Shown here in pieces: positions 53,360 through 62,453 of a stretch of DNA of 64,000 bases (its first letter is position 1; the number at the start of each line of letters is the position of its first letter). Both the position numbers and the translations under genes were made by a program. Source of the DNA: Chitinophaga rupis (lineage in GTDB: Bacteria; Bacteroidota; Bacteroidia; Chitinophagales; Chitinophagaceae); the NCBI RefSeq assembly GCF_900109685.1, contig NZ_FOBB01000005.1:1-64000 (forward strand). The letters run 5' to 3'. The notes below the pieces were generated by a model. It did no database searches. It had not been told where the DNA came from and saw nothing but the letters and a program-made list of their open reading frames with translations.

Positions 53360-53461
53360 TTATTTTTCTTTCATAGTACCCTTCCTGCCACGGTAAGGCC
53401 ACACGATATAAATGATCACTAACAAAAGGAAAATACCCAGCACAACTAATGAAGTAAGCAT
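53360..53461 (-). CDS. 33-residue single-helix membrane microprotein
   Basis: A short frame of 33 codons, read by eye on the minus strand: a hydrophobic stretch (LVVLGIFLLLVIIYIVW, about residues 5-21) and then a basic tail (YRGRKGTMKEK). This is the layout of a small inner-membrane protein with a positive cytosolic end. Its frame differs from the long upstream part of the acidic gene. It is too short for standard gene finders. No Kdp or other complex lies nearby to suggest a partner. Confidence 0.5.
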   Translation of the reverse strand: MLTSLVVLGIFLLLVIIYIVWPYRGRKGTMKEK

Positions 53462-53495
53462 AACATTGAGTTTTGGTTACAATATGCTTATACAA

Positions 53496-53938
53496 GCATC
53501 AGGCCAGCCCAAACAGCAGCAGCCACAGGCGTAACACTCAAAATGGCCTAACCTTTTTAATGGACAATATTATTATCAGGTTACAGGGGTAAAACAGAAA
53601 GGCACCTGGAAATACCTTAATTATAAAGGGTTTTAGCCCTTTTTGCATGGCGGTGGGATGATGTACAAAAAGCGCAAGTAACAGCCTGGTAAAAATGCGG
53701 ACAGGAGTAGTAATAGCGGGAAATGACCGCGCAAACTATTGTAGTGAAATGCGCGTTAATGCCTGTCAATATTGATGTTGCGGCAAAGGTGTTCATATGA
53801 TTTATAACAGATCACACCTTTATAAAAGCAGTGCTGCCGGTATACATTAAAGGGCAAAAAAAATCGAAAAATTGTCCATCAATTGAAAAAGAATCTCTAT
53901 TGTCAGCAGGCTGGGGGATAACGTAATTTAGCGTTGTT
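53496..53938. other. 443-bp gap without a recognised gene
   Basis: The stretch separates the small minus-strand genes from the sugar porter gene and should contain divergent promoters. I see no gene, RNA or strong hairpin. A TAATTTAG sequence near 53922 is a weak -7 candidate for the porter. Confidence 0.4.
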
Positions 53939-55363
53939 ATGAAAAACGATACGTACAACCACCTTTACCTGTTTATTATTTCCATGATCTCCGCAATGGG
54001 CGGGTTCCTTTTTGGGTACGACTGGGTAGTGATAGGAGGGGCTAAACCCTTTTACGAACGCTTTTTTGGTATCACCGGATCACCGGCTGCACAGGGCTGG
54101 GCCATGAGCTGTGCCCTGGTAGGCTGTTTGGCAGGCGCGGCTATTTCGGGTATCCTCAGCGACCGGTATGGCCGTAAAAAACTGCTGATGCTGTCTGCTG
54201 CCTTGTTTCTGGTGTCCTCCTGGCTCACAGGTGCAGCGCATTCTTTCCAGAGCTTTGTGGTCTATCGCATTATTGGTGGCATTGGTATTGGCCTGGCCTC
54301 CAACCTGTCGCCTATGTACATTGCAGAAGTTACGCCAGCCCATTTGCGGGGCAAATATGTATCCATTAACCAGCTTACACTGGTAATAGGCATCCTGGCT
54401 GCGCAGATCTTTAACTGGCTGATAGCAGAACCGGTGCCTGCCGGCGCTACGGACGACTTTATCCTGCGGTCCTGGAACGGGCAAACCGGCTGGCGTATTA
54501 TGTTCTGGGCTGCGCTGGTGCCCTCTGCATTATTCCTGCTGCTGCTGATCTGGTTACCGGAAAGCCCGCGCTGGCTGGCCACTAAAAATTATAATGACAA
54601 AGCCCGGCAGGTGCTCACCAAAATAGGCGGCGCAGCCTATGCGCAGGCAGAGCTGCAGGCCATTACACAAACTGCGGACGGCGATACCCGGGTGCGCTTA
54701 CAGCAGCTGCTGAAACCGGGCGTATCGCGTATCCTGCTGATAGGGATCATCATCGCGGCATTTCAGCAATGGTGTGGCATCAATGTTATTTTCAATTATG
54801 CGGAGGAAGTATTTGCGGCTGCCGGTTACGGTGTATCGCAGATACTGCTAAATATTGTGATCACCGGCGGCGTGAATTTAATATTTACGCTGGTGGCCAT
54901 GTACACGGTAGACCGTTGGGGCCGGCGCCGTTTAATGCTGATCGGGGCTGGTGGTTTGGCTATGATCTATGCCATTATGGGTCTGTTATACTTTATGCAT
55001 TTCAGCGGCTGGCCTTTGCTGCTGCTGGTGGTAATGGCTATTGGCTGTTATGCTATGTCGCTGGCGCCGGTAACCTGGGTGGTGCTGTCAGAGATCTTTC
55101 CCAACCGCTTACGGGGTAGTATGATGTCTATAGCTACACTTTCCCTCTGGGCGGCCAGCTTTGGGCTTACATACACCTTTCCTTTACTGAACAGCGCCCT
55201 GGGCGCCTCCGGCACATTCTGGGGCTATGGGGTGATCTGCATTGCAGGTTTTATATTTATCAGGAGCACTTTACCCGAAACAAAAGGCAAAACGCTGGAG
55301 GAGATAGAACAATCCATTGGCACAACGGCTACTGCAGACAACCGGCATTTTGCCGCTAATTAA
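53939..55363 (+). CDS. MFS sugar porter
   Basis: A 474-residue inner-membrane transporter of the sugar porter branch of the major facilitator superfamily with 12 helices. Signatures: GFLFGYDWVVIGG, SDRYGRKKLLML, YIAEVTPAHLRGKYVS, WLPESPRWLA, FQQWCGINVIFNYAEEVF (QQxxG sugar-binding) and LPETKGKTLEEIE. It probably imports a hexose or pentose with protons. The DUF5107/TPR gene starts 38 bp downstream, so the two form an operon in which the second may act on or sense the transported sugar. Confidence 0.92.
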   Translation: MKNDTYNHLYLFIISMISAMGGFLFGYDWVVIGGAKPFYERFFGITGSPAAQGWAMSCALVGCLAGAAISGILSDRYGRKKLLMLSAALFLVSSWLTGAAHSFQSFVVYRIIGGIGIGLASNLSPMYIAEVTPAHLRGKYVSINQLTLVIGILAAQIFNWLIAEPVPAGATDDFILRSWNGQTGWRIMFWAALVPSALFLLLLIWLPESPRWLATKNYNDKARQVLTKIGGAAYAQAELQAITQTADGDTRVRLQQLLKPGVSRILLIGIIIAAFQQWCGINVIFNYAEEVFAAAGYGVSQILLNIVITGGVNLIFTLVAMYTVDRWGRRRLMLIGAGGLAMIYAIMGLLYFMHFSGWPLLLLVVMAIGCYAMSLAPVTWVVLSEIFPNRLRGSMMSIATLSLWAASFGLTYTFPLLNSALGASGTFWGYGVICIAGFIFIRSTLPETKGKTLEEIEQSIGTTATADNRHFAAN

Positions 55364-55401
55364 CAAGCGTACATTATCTCATTTAAATACAACAATTTGT
55401 T

Positions 55402-58400
55402 ATGGAAGTTAAAGCCTGGCAGCAGGCCGTTCGCATCCCAACCTATGGTATCGGGCAGCCTGAGAAACATCCGGTATTCCTGGAAAAAAGAGTATACCAG
55501 GGCAGCAGCGGTGCCGTATATCCGTACCCGGTAGTAGAGAAAATACTGGATGAAAAAACGGACCAGGAATGGCAGGCCGTTTTCCTGGAAAATGATTACC
55601 TGCTTATTATGATCCTGCCGGAACTGGGCGGCCGCATACAACGCGCCTATGATAAAGTAAAACAACGGCATTTTGTATATCATAACCAGGTTATAAAACC
55701 TGCGCTGGTAGGCCTTACCGGCCCCTGGATCTCCGGCGGCATAGAATTTAACTGGCCCCAGCACCACCGCCCCGGTACGTATGAGCCGGTTGACTGGAGC
55801 ATTGAACGCTTCCCGGATGGCAGCGTAACAGTATGGTGCAGTGAGCTGGAAAGGATGTTCCGTACCAAAGGCATGGCCGGTTTTACGTTGTATCCAGATA
55901 AGGCGTATATGGAAATAAAAGTGCAGCTCTACAACCGTACCCCGTTACCGCAAACTTTTTTATGGTGGGCCAACCCCGCCGTGCATGTGAATGAGCACTA
56001 CCAGTCTGTATTTCCACCGGATGTACATGCGGTGTTTGATCATGGTAAGCGTGATGTGTCGCGCTTTCCGGTAGCTACAGGCACTTATTATAAAGTAGAT
56101 TATTCAGCCGGTGTGGATATTTCCCGCTACCGTAACATACCCGTGCCTACTTCTTACATGGCCATTACCTCTGACTACGATTTTGTAGGCGGTTATGAGC
56201 ATGATACGCAGGGTGGTTTGCTGCATGTGGCCAATCATCACGTATCGCCCGGTAAAAAGCAGTGGACCTGGGGTAATAGTGATTTTGGACTGGCCTGGGA
56301 CCGCAACCTAACGGATGAAGACGGGCCATATATAGAGCTGATGTGCGGTGTGTACACCGACAACCAGCCGGATTTTTCCTGGCTGATGCCCTACGAGGAA
56401 AAAAGCTTTACGCAGTACTTTATGCCTTACAGCCAGGTTGGGCTGGTGAAAAATGCCAGCAAAGACCTGGTGATGAACCTGGAGGTAAGTAACGGCACAG
56501 CTATGCTGAAGCTTTACGCTACCGGCGTTTTCCCGCAAAGCCGCATTGTGCTGTATGACCAGGGTACGGAGATCTGGAGCCGCACAGCAGACCTGTTGCC
56601 CGCCGCTTACCTGGAAGAAGCCATTGCGTTAACAGATGCCGGCGAAAGCACCCGTTACCGCATTGCCATTTATAACCAGCAGGGTAAGCTAATGCTGGAA
56701 TGGCAGCCAGCACCGGATACTATACAAGCCATGCCCCTGGCAGCCCGCGCTGCACAGGCGCCGGCAGATATAACGGAGATAGAACAGCTGTACCTTACCG
56801 GCCTGCACCTGGAACAATACCGGCATGCCACTTTTAACCCGGTAGATTATTACCAGGAAGGCCTGCGCCGCGATCCGGGAGATGTGCGCTGCAATAATGC
56901 CCTGGGGAAATGGTACCTGCGCCGTTTGTTGTTAGAGGATGCAGAAAAATGTTTCCGCCGTGCTATTGATACTTTAACCACCCGGAACCCTAACCCTTAT
57001 GATGGAGAGCCCTATTACAACCTGGGCCTGTGCCTGCGCTGGCAGCAGCGTTTAACGGAAGCTTACGGCGCCTTCTATAAAGGCGCCTGGAATGCAGCCT
57101 GGCAGCCCGCCGGTTATTACCAGCTGGCGCTGATATCTGCTACCCACCAGCACTGGGACGCTGCGCTGGACGAAGCCACCCGCTCCCTGCACGGCAACTG
57201 GCATCATCATAAAACACGCCACCTGCTGATCAGTATTTTACGGCAGCAGGGCAAACAGGCAGCAGCGCTGGAATTAGCCAATGCATCCCTGCAGCTGGAT
57301 CATTTTAATACCGGTGCGCATTTTGAAAAATACCTGCTAACGAACGATCAAAAAGTATTGCAGGAGCTGCAGGTATTGTTACGCGGCAACATTCACAACT
57401 ACATAGAGTTTGCATTGGATTACCAGGCCGCAGGCATGTATGCGGAAGCATTGCAGCTGCTGCAAACGGGTATTGACCAGCAAACCAGCGTATACCCCTT
57501 AGCGTGGTATTTTATGGCATCCGCTGCATGGGAAGCCGGTGATACAACAGCTGCGCACAGCTACTGGAAAAAAGCAGCACAGGCTGCGCCGGATTATTGT
57601 TTCCCGCATCAGCAGGAGGCTGCCCTGGCCTTACAGCTGGCGATACAGCAACACCCTGAAGATGCGCGTGCACCTTATTACCTGGGCAATTACTGGTACC
57701 ATTTCCGCCAGTATGAAAAAGCCATTGCCTGCTGGGAAAAAGCCCGGCAGCTGGACGACCGTTTTACCACTGTGCACCGTAACCTGGCCTTAGCGCTGTA
57801 TAACAAACGTAACCAGCCTGCAGAAGCCACGGCCAGCCTTGAAAAAGCTTTTGCGCTGGATGAAAGCGATGCCCGCATTTGTATGGAGCTGGACCAGCTG
57901 TACAAACGCCTGAATAAACCGGCCGCCACCCGCCTGCTAATGCTGGAAAAATACCCAGCGCTGGTAAATGACCGTGACGATCTGTTCCTGGAAAAGATCA
58001 CCTTATATAACTTGTTAGGCCGCCATCAGGAAGCCTATGACCTGCTGATGCAGCGCAACTTTCATCCCTGGGAAGGCGGCGAGGGAAAGGTAACTTTCCA
58101 GTACGTGTATAGCCTGGTTTCCATGGCCAAGGCAGCCATTAACGCAGCTGACTATACGAAAGCATTGCAGCTTCTGGAACAGGCACGCCAATACCCGCAT
58201 AACCTGGGAGAGGGCAAGCTGTATGGCGCGCAGGAAAATGATATTGATTACTGGAGTGGCTGCGCCTATGGCGGTTTGGGAAAAACCGCAGAAGCCAAAG
58301 CCTGCTGGGAGCGTGCTGCTACCGGGCAGGCCGTACCTTCGGCCGCTATGTATTATAACGATCAGCAGCCGGATAAGATCTTTTACCAGGGCCTGGCCCT

Positions 58401-58716
58401 GCTGCGGCTGAACCGTACTGCAGAAGCGCACAGCCGGTTTAATAAGCTGATAGATTATGGGGAGCAGCATTTATTTGATGATGTAAAGATCGATTACTTT
58501 GCCGTGTCACTGCCTGACCTGCTGATATGGGATGATGACCTGAACCGCCGTAACCGCCTGCATTGCCACTACCTGATCGGTTTAGGGCAGCTGGGATTGG
58601 GTAAAAAGCCGCAGGCTAAAAAAATGTTTGAGCAGATCCTGACAGCAGATCAGTATCATACCGGTGCGCATATTCACCTGGGAATGGTGTTGCAGCCTAC
58701 TTTACAATTGAATTAA
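55402..58716 (+). CDS. DUF5107 and TPR-repeat protein
   Basis: A 1104-residue cytosolic protein without a signal peptide. Residues about 30-340 form a DUF5107 domain, a beta sandwich related to galactose mutarotases (LPELGGRIQRAYDK, GGIEFNWPQHHRPGTY, PDKAYMEIKVQLYNRTP). From about 480 onward there are a series of tetratricopeptide-type helical repeats to the end (YNLGLCLRWQQRL, PYYLGNYWYHFRQYEKAIAC, YFAVSLPDLLIW). The combination occurs next to sugar transporters in Bacteroidota. The sugar-binding face of DUF5107 suggests a role in carbohydrate handling; the enzyme activity is unproven. It is the second gene of the porter operon. Confidence 0.85.
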   Translation: MEVKAWQQAVRIPTYGIGQPEKHPVFLEKRVYQGSSGAVYPYPVVEKILDEKTDQEWQAVFLENDYLLIMILPELGGRIQRAYDKVKQRHFVYHNQVIKPALVGLTGPWISGGIEFNWPQHHRPGTYEPVDWSIERFPDGSVTVWCSELERMFRTKGMAGFTLYPDKAYMEIKVQLYNRTPLPQTFLWWANPAVHVNEHYQSVFPPDVHAVFDHGKRDVSRFPVATGTYYKVDYSAGVDISRYRNIPVPTSYMAITSDYDFVGGYEHDTQGGLLHVANHHVSPGKKQWTWGNSDFGLAWDRNLTDEDGPYIELMCGVYTDNQPDFSWLMPYEEKSFTQYFMPYSQVGLVKNASKDLVMNLEVSNGTAMLKLYATGVFPQSRIVLYDQGTEIWSRTADLLPAAYLEEAIALTDAGESTRYRIAIYNQQGKLMLEWQPAPDTIQAMPLAARAAQAPADITEIEQLYLTGLHLEQYRHATFNPVDYYQEGLRRDPGDVRCNNALGKWYLRRLLLEDAEKCFRRAIDTLTTRNPNPYDGEPYYNLGLCLRWQQRLTEAYGAFYKGAWNAAWQPAGYYQLALISATHQHWDAALDEATRSLHGNWHHHKTRHLLISILRQQGKQAAALELANASLQLDHFNTGAHFEKYLLTNDQKVLQELQVLLRGNIHNYIEFALDYQAAGMYAEALQLLQTGIDQQTSVYPLAWYFMASAAWEAGDTTAAHSYWKKAAQAAPDYCFPHQQEAALALQLAIQQHPEDARAPYYLGNYWYHFRQYEKAIACWEKARQLDDRFTTVHRNLALALYNKRNQPAEATASLEKAFALDESDARICMELDQLYKRLNKPAATRLLMLEKYPALVNDRDDLFLEKITLYNLLGRHQEAYDLLMQRNFHPWEGGEGKVTFQYVYSLVSMAKAAINAADYTKALQLLEQARQYPHNLGEGKLYGAQENDIDYWSGCAYGGLGKTAEAKACWERAATGQAVPSAAMYYNDQQPDKIFYQGLALLRLNRTAEAHSRFNKLIDYGEQHLFDDVKIDYFAVSLPDLLIWDDDLNRRNRLHCHYLIGLGQLGLGKKPQAKKMFEQILTADQYHTGAHIHLGMVLQPTLQLN

Positions 58717-58737
58717 GCGTGTAGTTTGCTAAAAATA

Positions 58738-58771
58738 CAAAGGGTCTTGGTGTATGCACCAGGACCCTTTG
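58738..58771. terminator. Hairpin after the DUF5107 gene
   Basis: CAAAGGGTCTTGGTG (58738-58752) pairs with CACCAGGACCCTTTG (58757-58771) with one G-U pair. A T-rich run follows on the minus strand; on the plus strand there is none, so it acts mainly for the suf transcript or as a processing hairpin. Confidence 0.6.
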
Positions 58772-58780
58772 CTGTAAAAG

Positions 58781-58809
58781 AAAAAGGCAAAGCCTGCGCT
58801 TTGCCCTTT
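58781..58809 (-). terminator. Rho-independent terminator of the suf operon
   Basis: On the minus strand GGCAAAGC, loop GCAG, GCTTTGCC is followed by TTTTTC. It lies just beyond the stop of the sufT-like gene (58819) and ends the operon. Confidence 0.75.
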
Positions 58810-58818
58810 CAATTATTT

Positions 58819-59130
58819 TTACATGAACCCCAGCTCCAGCCGGGCTTCTTCCGACATCATTTCCTTGGTCCAGGGTGGGTCAAAAGTGAGGTGCACATCC
58901 ACATCGCTTACCCCTTCAATAGCACGCACCTTTTGGTCTACCTCCATTATAATATCGCCGGCAACGGGGCAGCCGGGTGCAGTAAGGGTCATGGTGATGC
59001 CTATGCGGTTATTTTCGCCGATCTTAATTTCATATACCAGTCCCAGCTCAAAGATATTCACCGGTATCTCCGGGTCATATACGGTTCTGAGCGTGGCTTC
59101 TATCTGATCCCGTAAGCTAAGTTCTTCCAT
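58819..59130 (-). CDS. sufT: MIP18/DUF59 family Fe-S assembly protein (SufT-like)
   Basis: A 103-residue protein of the MIP18 family. The DPEIPVNIFELGLVYEI block (about 19-35) and the conserved Cys54 in APGCPVAGDI are typical of SufT/PaaD-like proteins that help mature Fe-S proteins. It is the last gene of the suf operon, 22 bp after sufE, and a terminator follows. The context strongly supports the role; SufT activity itself is inferred from the family. Confidence 0.88.
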   Translation of the reverse strand: MEELSLRDQIEATLRTVYDPEIPVNIFELGLVYEIKIGENNRIGITMTLTAPGCPVAGDIIMEVDQKVRAIEGVSDVDVHLTFDPPWTKEMMSEEARLELGFM

Positions 59131-59152
59131 GTTTTCAGTATTGAATTGTACG

Positions 59153-59578
59153 TTAACTTTCCATTTTTGCCATGTAGGCTACTGCATACAGCTTCATTTG
59201 TTTAAGCATGCTCAGTAAGCCGTTGGAGCGGGTGGGGGACAGGTGGCTGCGCAGGCCGATGGCATCAATGAAATAAATGTCCGAAGCTGCAATATCTTTA
59301 GGTGTATGGCCGGAGAGTACGGATATCATAAGGCTAATGAGGCCTTTCGTGATCACGGCATCACTGTCGCCGGTGAAGAAAAGCTTTCCGTCCTTTAATT
59401 CCGTATGCAGCCATACTCTTGACTGACAGCCTTTTATCAGGTTATCGTCGGTCTTATACTGTTCCGCTATCAGTGGCAGCTCTTTTCCCAGCTGAATAAT
59501 GTATTCGTATTTATCCATCCATTCTTCCATCATGGAAAAATCTGCTATCAGCTCATCCTGTTTTTCGTTGATCGTCAT
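59153..59578 (-). CDS. sufE: Sulfur-transfer protein SufE
   Basis: A 141-residue SufE. It takes sulfane sulfur from the cysteine desulfurase SufS through the active Cys51 in LIKGCQSRVW and passes it to the SufBCD scaffold. Conserved blocks are ITKGLISLMISVLSGHTP and FIDAIGLRSHLSPTRSNGL. It follows sufS by 13 bp, the normal suf order. Confidence 0.94.
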   Translation of the reverse strand: MTINEKQDELIADFSMMEEWMDKYEYIIQLGKELPLIAEQYKTDDNLIKGCQSRVWLHTELKDGKLFFTGDSDAVITKGLISLMISVLSGHTPKDIAASDIYFIDAIGLRSHLSPTRSNGLLSMLKQMKLYAVAYMAKMES

Positions 59579-59591
59579 GGTCGTCGGTTAT

Positions 59592-60842
59592 TTAGCGCAG
59601 CATGGCGGCAGCCCTGTTCACGGCAGCTACCAGCTTGTCCACTTCTTCAAAAGTATTGTAAAAGGAGAGGGAGGCGCGTACGGTGCCGGGTATCTTAAAC
59701 AGGTCCATCAAAGGTTCTGTGCAATGGTGGCCCGTACGTACGGCAATGCCCTGTTTGTCCAGCAGCTCGCCCAGGTCATAGGGATGAATATCATCCACCA
59801 GGAAGGAGATAGCGCCGGAGCGGTGTGCGGCCTGTCCTATAAAACGGATGCCGGGTACCTGTTGTAATGCCTGTAAGGCATATTCTATGAGCTGCTCCTC
59901 GTATTGCTGTATTTTTTCCAGCCCTACCTGCTGCAGGTAGTTTAAGGCAGCAGCTAAGCCAATAGCGCCGGATACATCCGGGGTACCGGCTTCAAATTTA
60001 TAAGGGAGCTCGTTATAGATCGTTTTGGCAAAGGTCACGGTCTTGATCATATCGCCACCGCCCTGGTAAGGGGGCATTTTATTCAGCCAGGCCTCTTTTC
60101 CATACAGCACGCCAATACCGGTAGGGCCGTATATTTTATGGCCGGAAAAGGCCAGGAAATCGGGCTGCAGGTCCTGCACATCTATGGTAATGTGCTGAAT
60201 GGCCTGTGCTGCATCCAGCAATACGGGTATATTACGTGCATGCGCCTGTGTAATAATGTCCTTTACCGGGTTAACGGTGCCCATGGTATTGGATACATAG
60301 GTTACGGCTACTATTTTCACGCGCTCATTCAGCAGCCGGGAAAATTCGTCCATCAGCAGCTCGCCCCGTTCATTAATGGGGATCACCTTCAGCTCCGCGC
60401 CTTTTTCTTCGCAGATCATTTGCCAGGGAACAATGTTGGAATGATGCTCCATAGCGGAGATCAGCACCACATCGCCCGCCTGCAGGAAGGTGCGGCCAAA
60501 GCTGCTGGCTACCAGGTTAATACTGTCGGTAGTGCCTTTGGTAAAAATAACTTCGTGGCTGTATTGTGCGTTGATGTAAGCGGCGGCGGTTTTGCGGGCT
60601 TCTTCGTAAGCATCTGTAGCTTTTTGGCTCAGGTGGTGTACGCCGCGGTGCACATTACTGTTATACCCGGTATAATATTGCTCCAGCGTATCCAGCACTA
60701 CCTGCGGCTTTTGGGTTGTAGCGCCATTATCAAAATACACTAAGGGTAAACCATATACGGTGGCTTGCTGCAACAGCGGAAAATCTTTCCGGATGCGTGC
60801 TACGTCCAATGCCGGAGCGGCGAGAGTTGATACGTTGTCCAT
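59592..60842 (-). CDS. sufS: Cysteine desulfurase SufS
   Basis: A 416-residue PLP enzyme of the group II desulfurases. It removes sulfur from L-cysteine to give alanine and a persulfide. The PLP lysine is in SGHKIYGPTGIGVLYG, the PLP-binding region includes FTKGTTDSINLVASSFG, and the catalytic Cys374 is in RTGHHCTEPLM. It is downstream of sufD with a 99-bp gap that holds a family A repeat, unusual within an otherwise compact operon. Confidence 0.95.
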   Translation of the reverse strand: MDNVSTLAAPALDVARIRKDFPLLQQATVYGLPLVYFDNGATTQKPQVVLDTLEQYYTGYNSNVHRGVHHLSQKATDAYEEARKTAAAYINAQYSHEVIFTKGTTDSINLVASSFGRTFLQAGDVVLISAMEHHSNIVPWQMICEEKGAELKVIPINERGELLMDEFSRLLNERVKIVAVTYVSNTMGTVNPVKDIITQAHARNIPVLLDAAQAIQHITIDVQDLQPDFLAFSGHKIYGPTGIGVLYGKEAWLNKMPPYQGGGDMIKTVTFAKTIYNELPYKFEAGTPDVSGAIGLAAALNYLQQVGLEKIQQYEEQLIEYALQALQQVPGIRFIGQAAHRSGAISFLVDDIHPYDLGELLDKQGIAVRTGHHCTEPLMDLFKIPGTVRASLSFYNTFEEVDKLVAAVNRAAAMLR

Positions 60843-60845
60843 ACG

Positions 60846-60945
60846 ATTACGATTTCAATTACGAACTACGAACTACGAATTACGAATTGAGGTCACAGTT
60901 GCTGCATTCATTCGTAATTCGTAATTGACAATCCGTAATTATTAA
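60846..60945. repeat. Family A repeat inside the suf operon
   Basis: ACGAATTACGAAT (60875-60887) and ATTCGTAATTCGT (60910-60922) form a perfect 13-bp inverted repeat, with more arms on both sides (ACGAACTACGAACTACG; TTGACAATCCGTAATT). It fills the sufD-sufS gap, and would form an RNA hairpin in the polycistronic mRNA. Confidence 0.75.
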
Positions 60946-62246
60946 TTACTGATCACAGTTCTGATCTCTTCTGTCAAATAGTGCTGCAGGGCGGGGATAT
61001 GCACCTGGTCGGTGATATCAAAGGCAAATGCATTCACCAGCAGGTGTTTGGCTGCTTCTGCGCCAATACCGCGGGAGCGCAGGTAGAACAGGGATTCATC
61101 ACTGAACTGACCTACGGTAAAACCGTGGCTGCATTTTACATCATCTGCATATATTTCCAGCTGGGGCTGGGAGTTGATGGTGGCCTTTTCGCTCAGCAGC
61201 AGGTTGTTGTTCTGCTGGAAAGCATTGGTTTTTTGTGCATCCTGGTGTACATGTATACGGCCGGTGAATACGCTGTTGGCGGTATCCAGCAGCACGCCCT
61301 TGTACAGCTCATTGCTGTTGCAATGGGGCACCAGGTGATCCACAAAAGTATGATTGTCCACATGCTGATTGCCGTTAGCCAGGTACAGGCCATGCAGGTC
61401 TGTTTCCGTATAGCTGCCGGTCAGCGCTACGCTGGTATTATTACGGATCATGGTAGCTTGCGGCAATGCAAAATTATAGTGGTGGTAACGGCTGTAGGTT
61501 TCCTGCCGGGCAGCGGTTTGGTTTACGTACCGGCTGTTCTGTACAGCGTTCTGGATGTTGTAATGCCATAGTTCGGCATTTTCTTCCAGCACCACTTCGT
61601 TCACGCTGTTCACAAAGGCTACTGCATCATTATGCAGGCCCAGGGTGCTTTCTATTACCGTAGCCGATGCATGCGGATGCGCGATCCACAGGTGGCGGGG
61701 TTGCAGGAAAGCATGTTGCGTAAGCGTATATACGTGAATGATATGTAAAGGTTTGTCCAGTACTGCGTTGGCTTTTAGTTCTATGAAAAGTCCGTCTGCA
61801 AAAAGCGCGGTGTTCAGCGCGGCAAAGGGCTGATCTGCCAGGTGCGGGTGCTTGTCAAAGAAGGTCTTAAAACCTTTTTGCTGGGTAGCTTCGCTTAGTT
61901 TGGAAATGGTAATGTCCTTAGCGGCAGGTAGCTCAGAGAGTTCCGGTTGCAGGTGTCCGTTCACCAATACTGCACGGTAACAGGAGAGCTCCGGGATAAA
62001 AGCGGGCGCCAGCTGTGCAGCCGTTACAGGTAATGCCTGCTGCTGCAGCACAAAGGGCTGTTCCTTTAAAACACGCTGAATGTTGGTATAGCGCCAGGCT
62101 TCTGTTTTCAGGTCGGGCAGGCCCAGTGTCCGGAACCGTGCCAGCGCATCCTGCCGCACGCCATACAGCACATCTTCTTTGGGTGTAAGCCCATTGCCCC
62201 CATCCAGGATATATTGGTAAAATGGTGTTGTTATATCGCTTGTCAT
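60942..62246 (-). CDS. sufD: Fe-S cluster assembly scaffold subunit SufD
   Basis: A 434-residue SufD, a beta-helix paralogue of SufB that forms the SufBC2D scaffold. Blocks seen: KTEAWRYTNIQRVLKEQ near the N-terminus, YKGVLLDTANSVFTGRIHVHQDAQKT, QLEIYADDVKCSHGFTVGQ (the conserved late Cys-His) and LFYLRSRGIGAEAAKHLLVNAFA. It lies downstream of sufC after a 207-bp gap filled by a family B repeat. Confidence 0.95.
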   Translation of the reverse strand: MTSDITTPFYQYILDGGNGLTPKEDVLYGVRQDALARFRTLGLPDLKTEAWRYTNIQRVLKEQPFVLQQQALPVTAAQLAPAFIPELSCYRAVLVNGHLQPELSELPAAKDITISKLSEATQQKGFKTFFDKHPHLADQPFAALNTALFADGLFIELKANAVLDKPLHIIHVYTLTQHAFLQPRHLWIAHPHASATVIESTLGLHNDAVAFVNSVNEVVLEENAELWHYNIQNAVQNSRYVNQTAARQETYSRYHHYNFALPQATMIRNNTSVALTGSYTETDLHGLYLANGNQHVDNHTFVDHLVPHCNSNELYKGVLLDTANSVFTGRIHVHQDAQKTNAFQQNNNLLLSEKATINSQPQLEIYADDVKCSHGFTVGQFSDESLFYLRSRGIGAEAAKHLLVNAFAFDITDQVHIPALQHYLTEEIRTVISN

Positions 62247-62264
62247 CCTTTTTAATTAATAACT

Positions 62265-62443
62265 AATAAAGAATAATTAATAATAATGGTGGCCGGTTCA
62301 CCCTGCAACATCCGTTATTGCAATTACTCGTTTATTAAAACGTAACGGTAAATAATTAATAATTAACGATTGATAATTAATAGTGAAGGCCGGCTGTTAA
62401 TGGTACTACCTCTTCCTGGATTATTAATTATTCATTCTTTATT
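62265..62443. repeat. Family B palindromic element inside the suf operon
   Basis: Left arm AATAAAGAATAATTAATAA (62265-62283) and right arm at 62421-62443 are inverted copies with a 4-base insertion in the right arm; more AT-rich pairing (TTAATTAAT) lies outside. Related to the family B elements at 20008 and 52375. It fills the sufC-sufD gap. Confidence 0.65.
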
Positions 62444-62453
62444 ATTAATTAAT

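Noticed and set aside
53073..53495. The full 140-codon frame for the acidic protein
   Set aside because: Its first 54 codons overlap a better small membrane frame in another phase, and the charge pattern changes sharply at the internal Met (53333).
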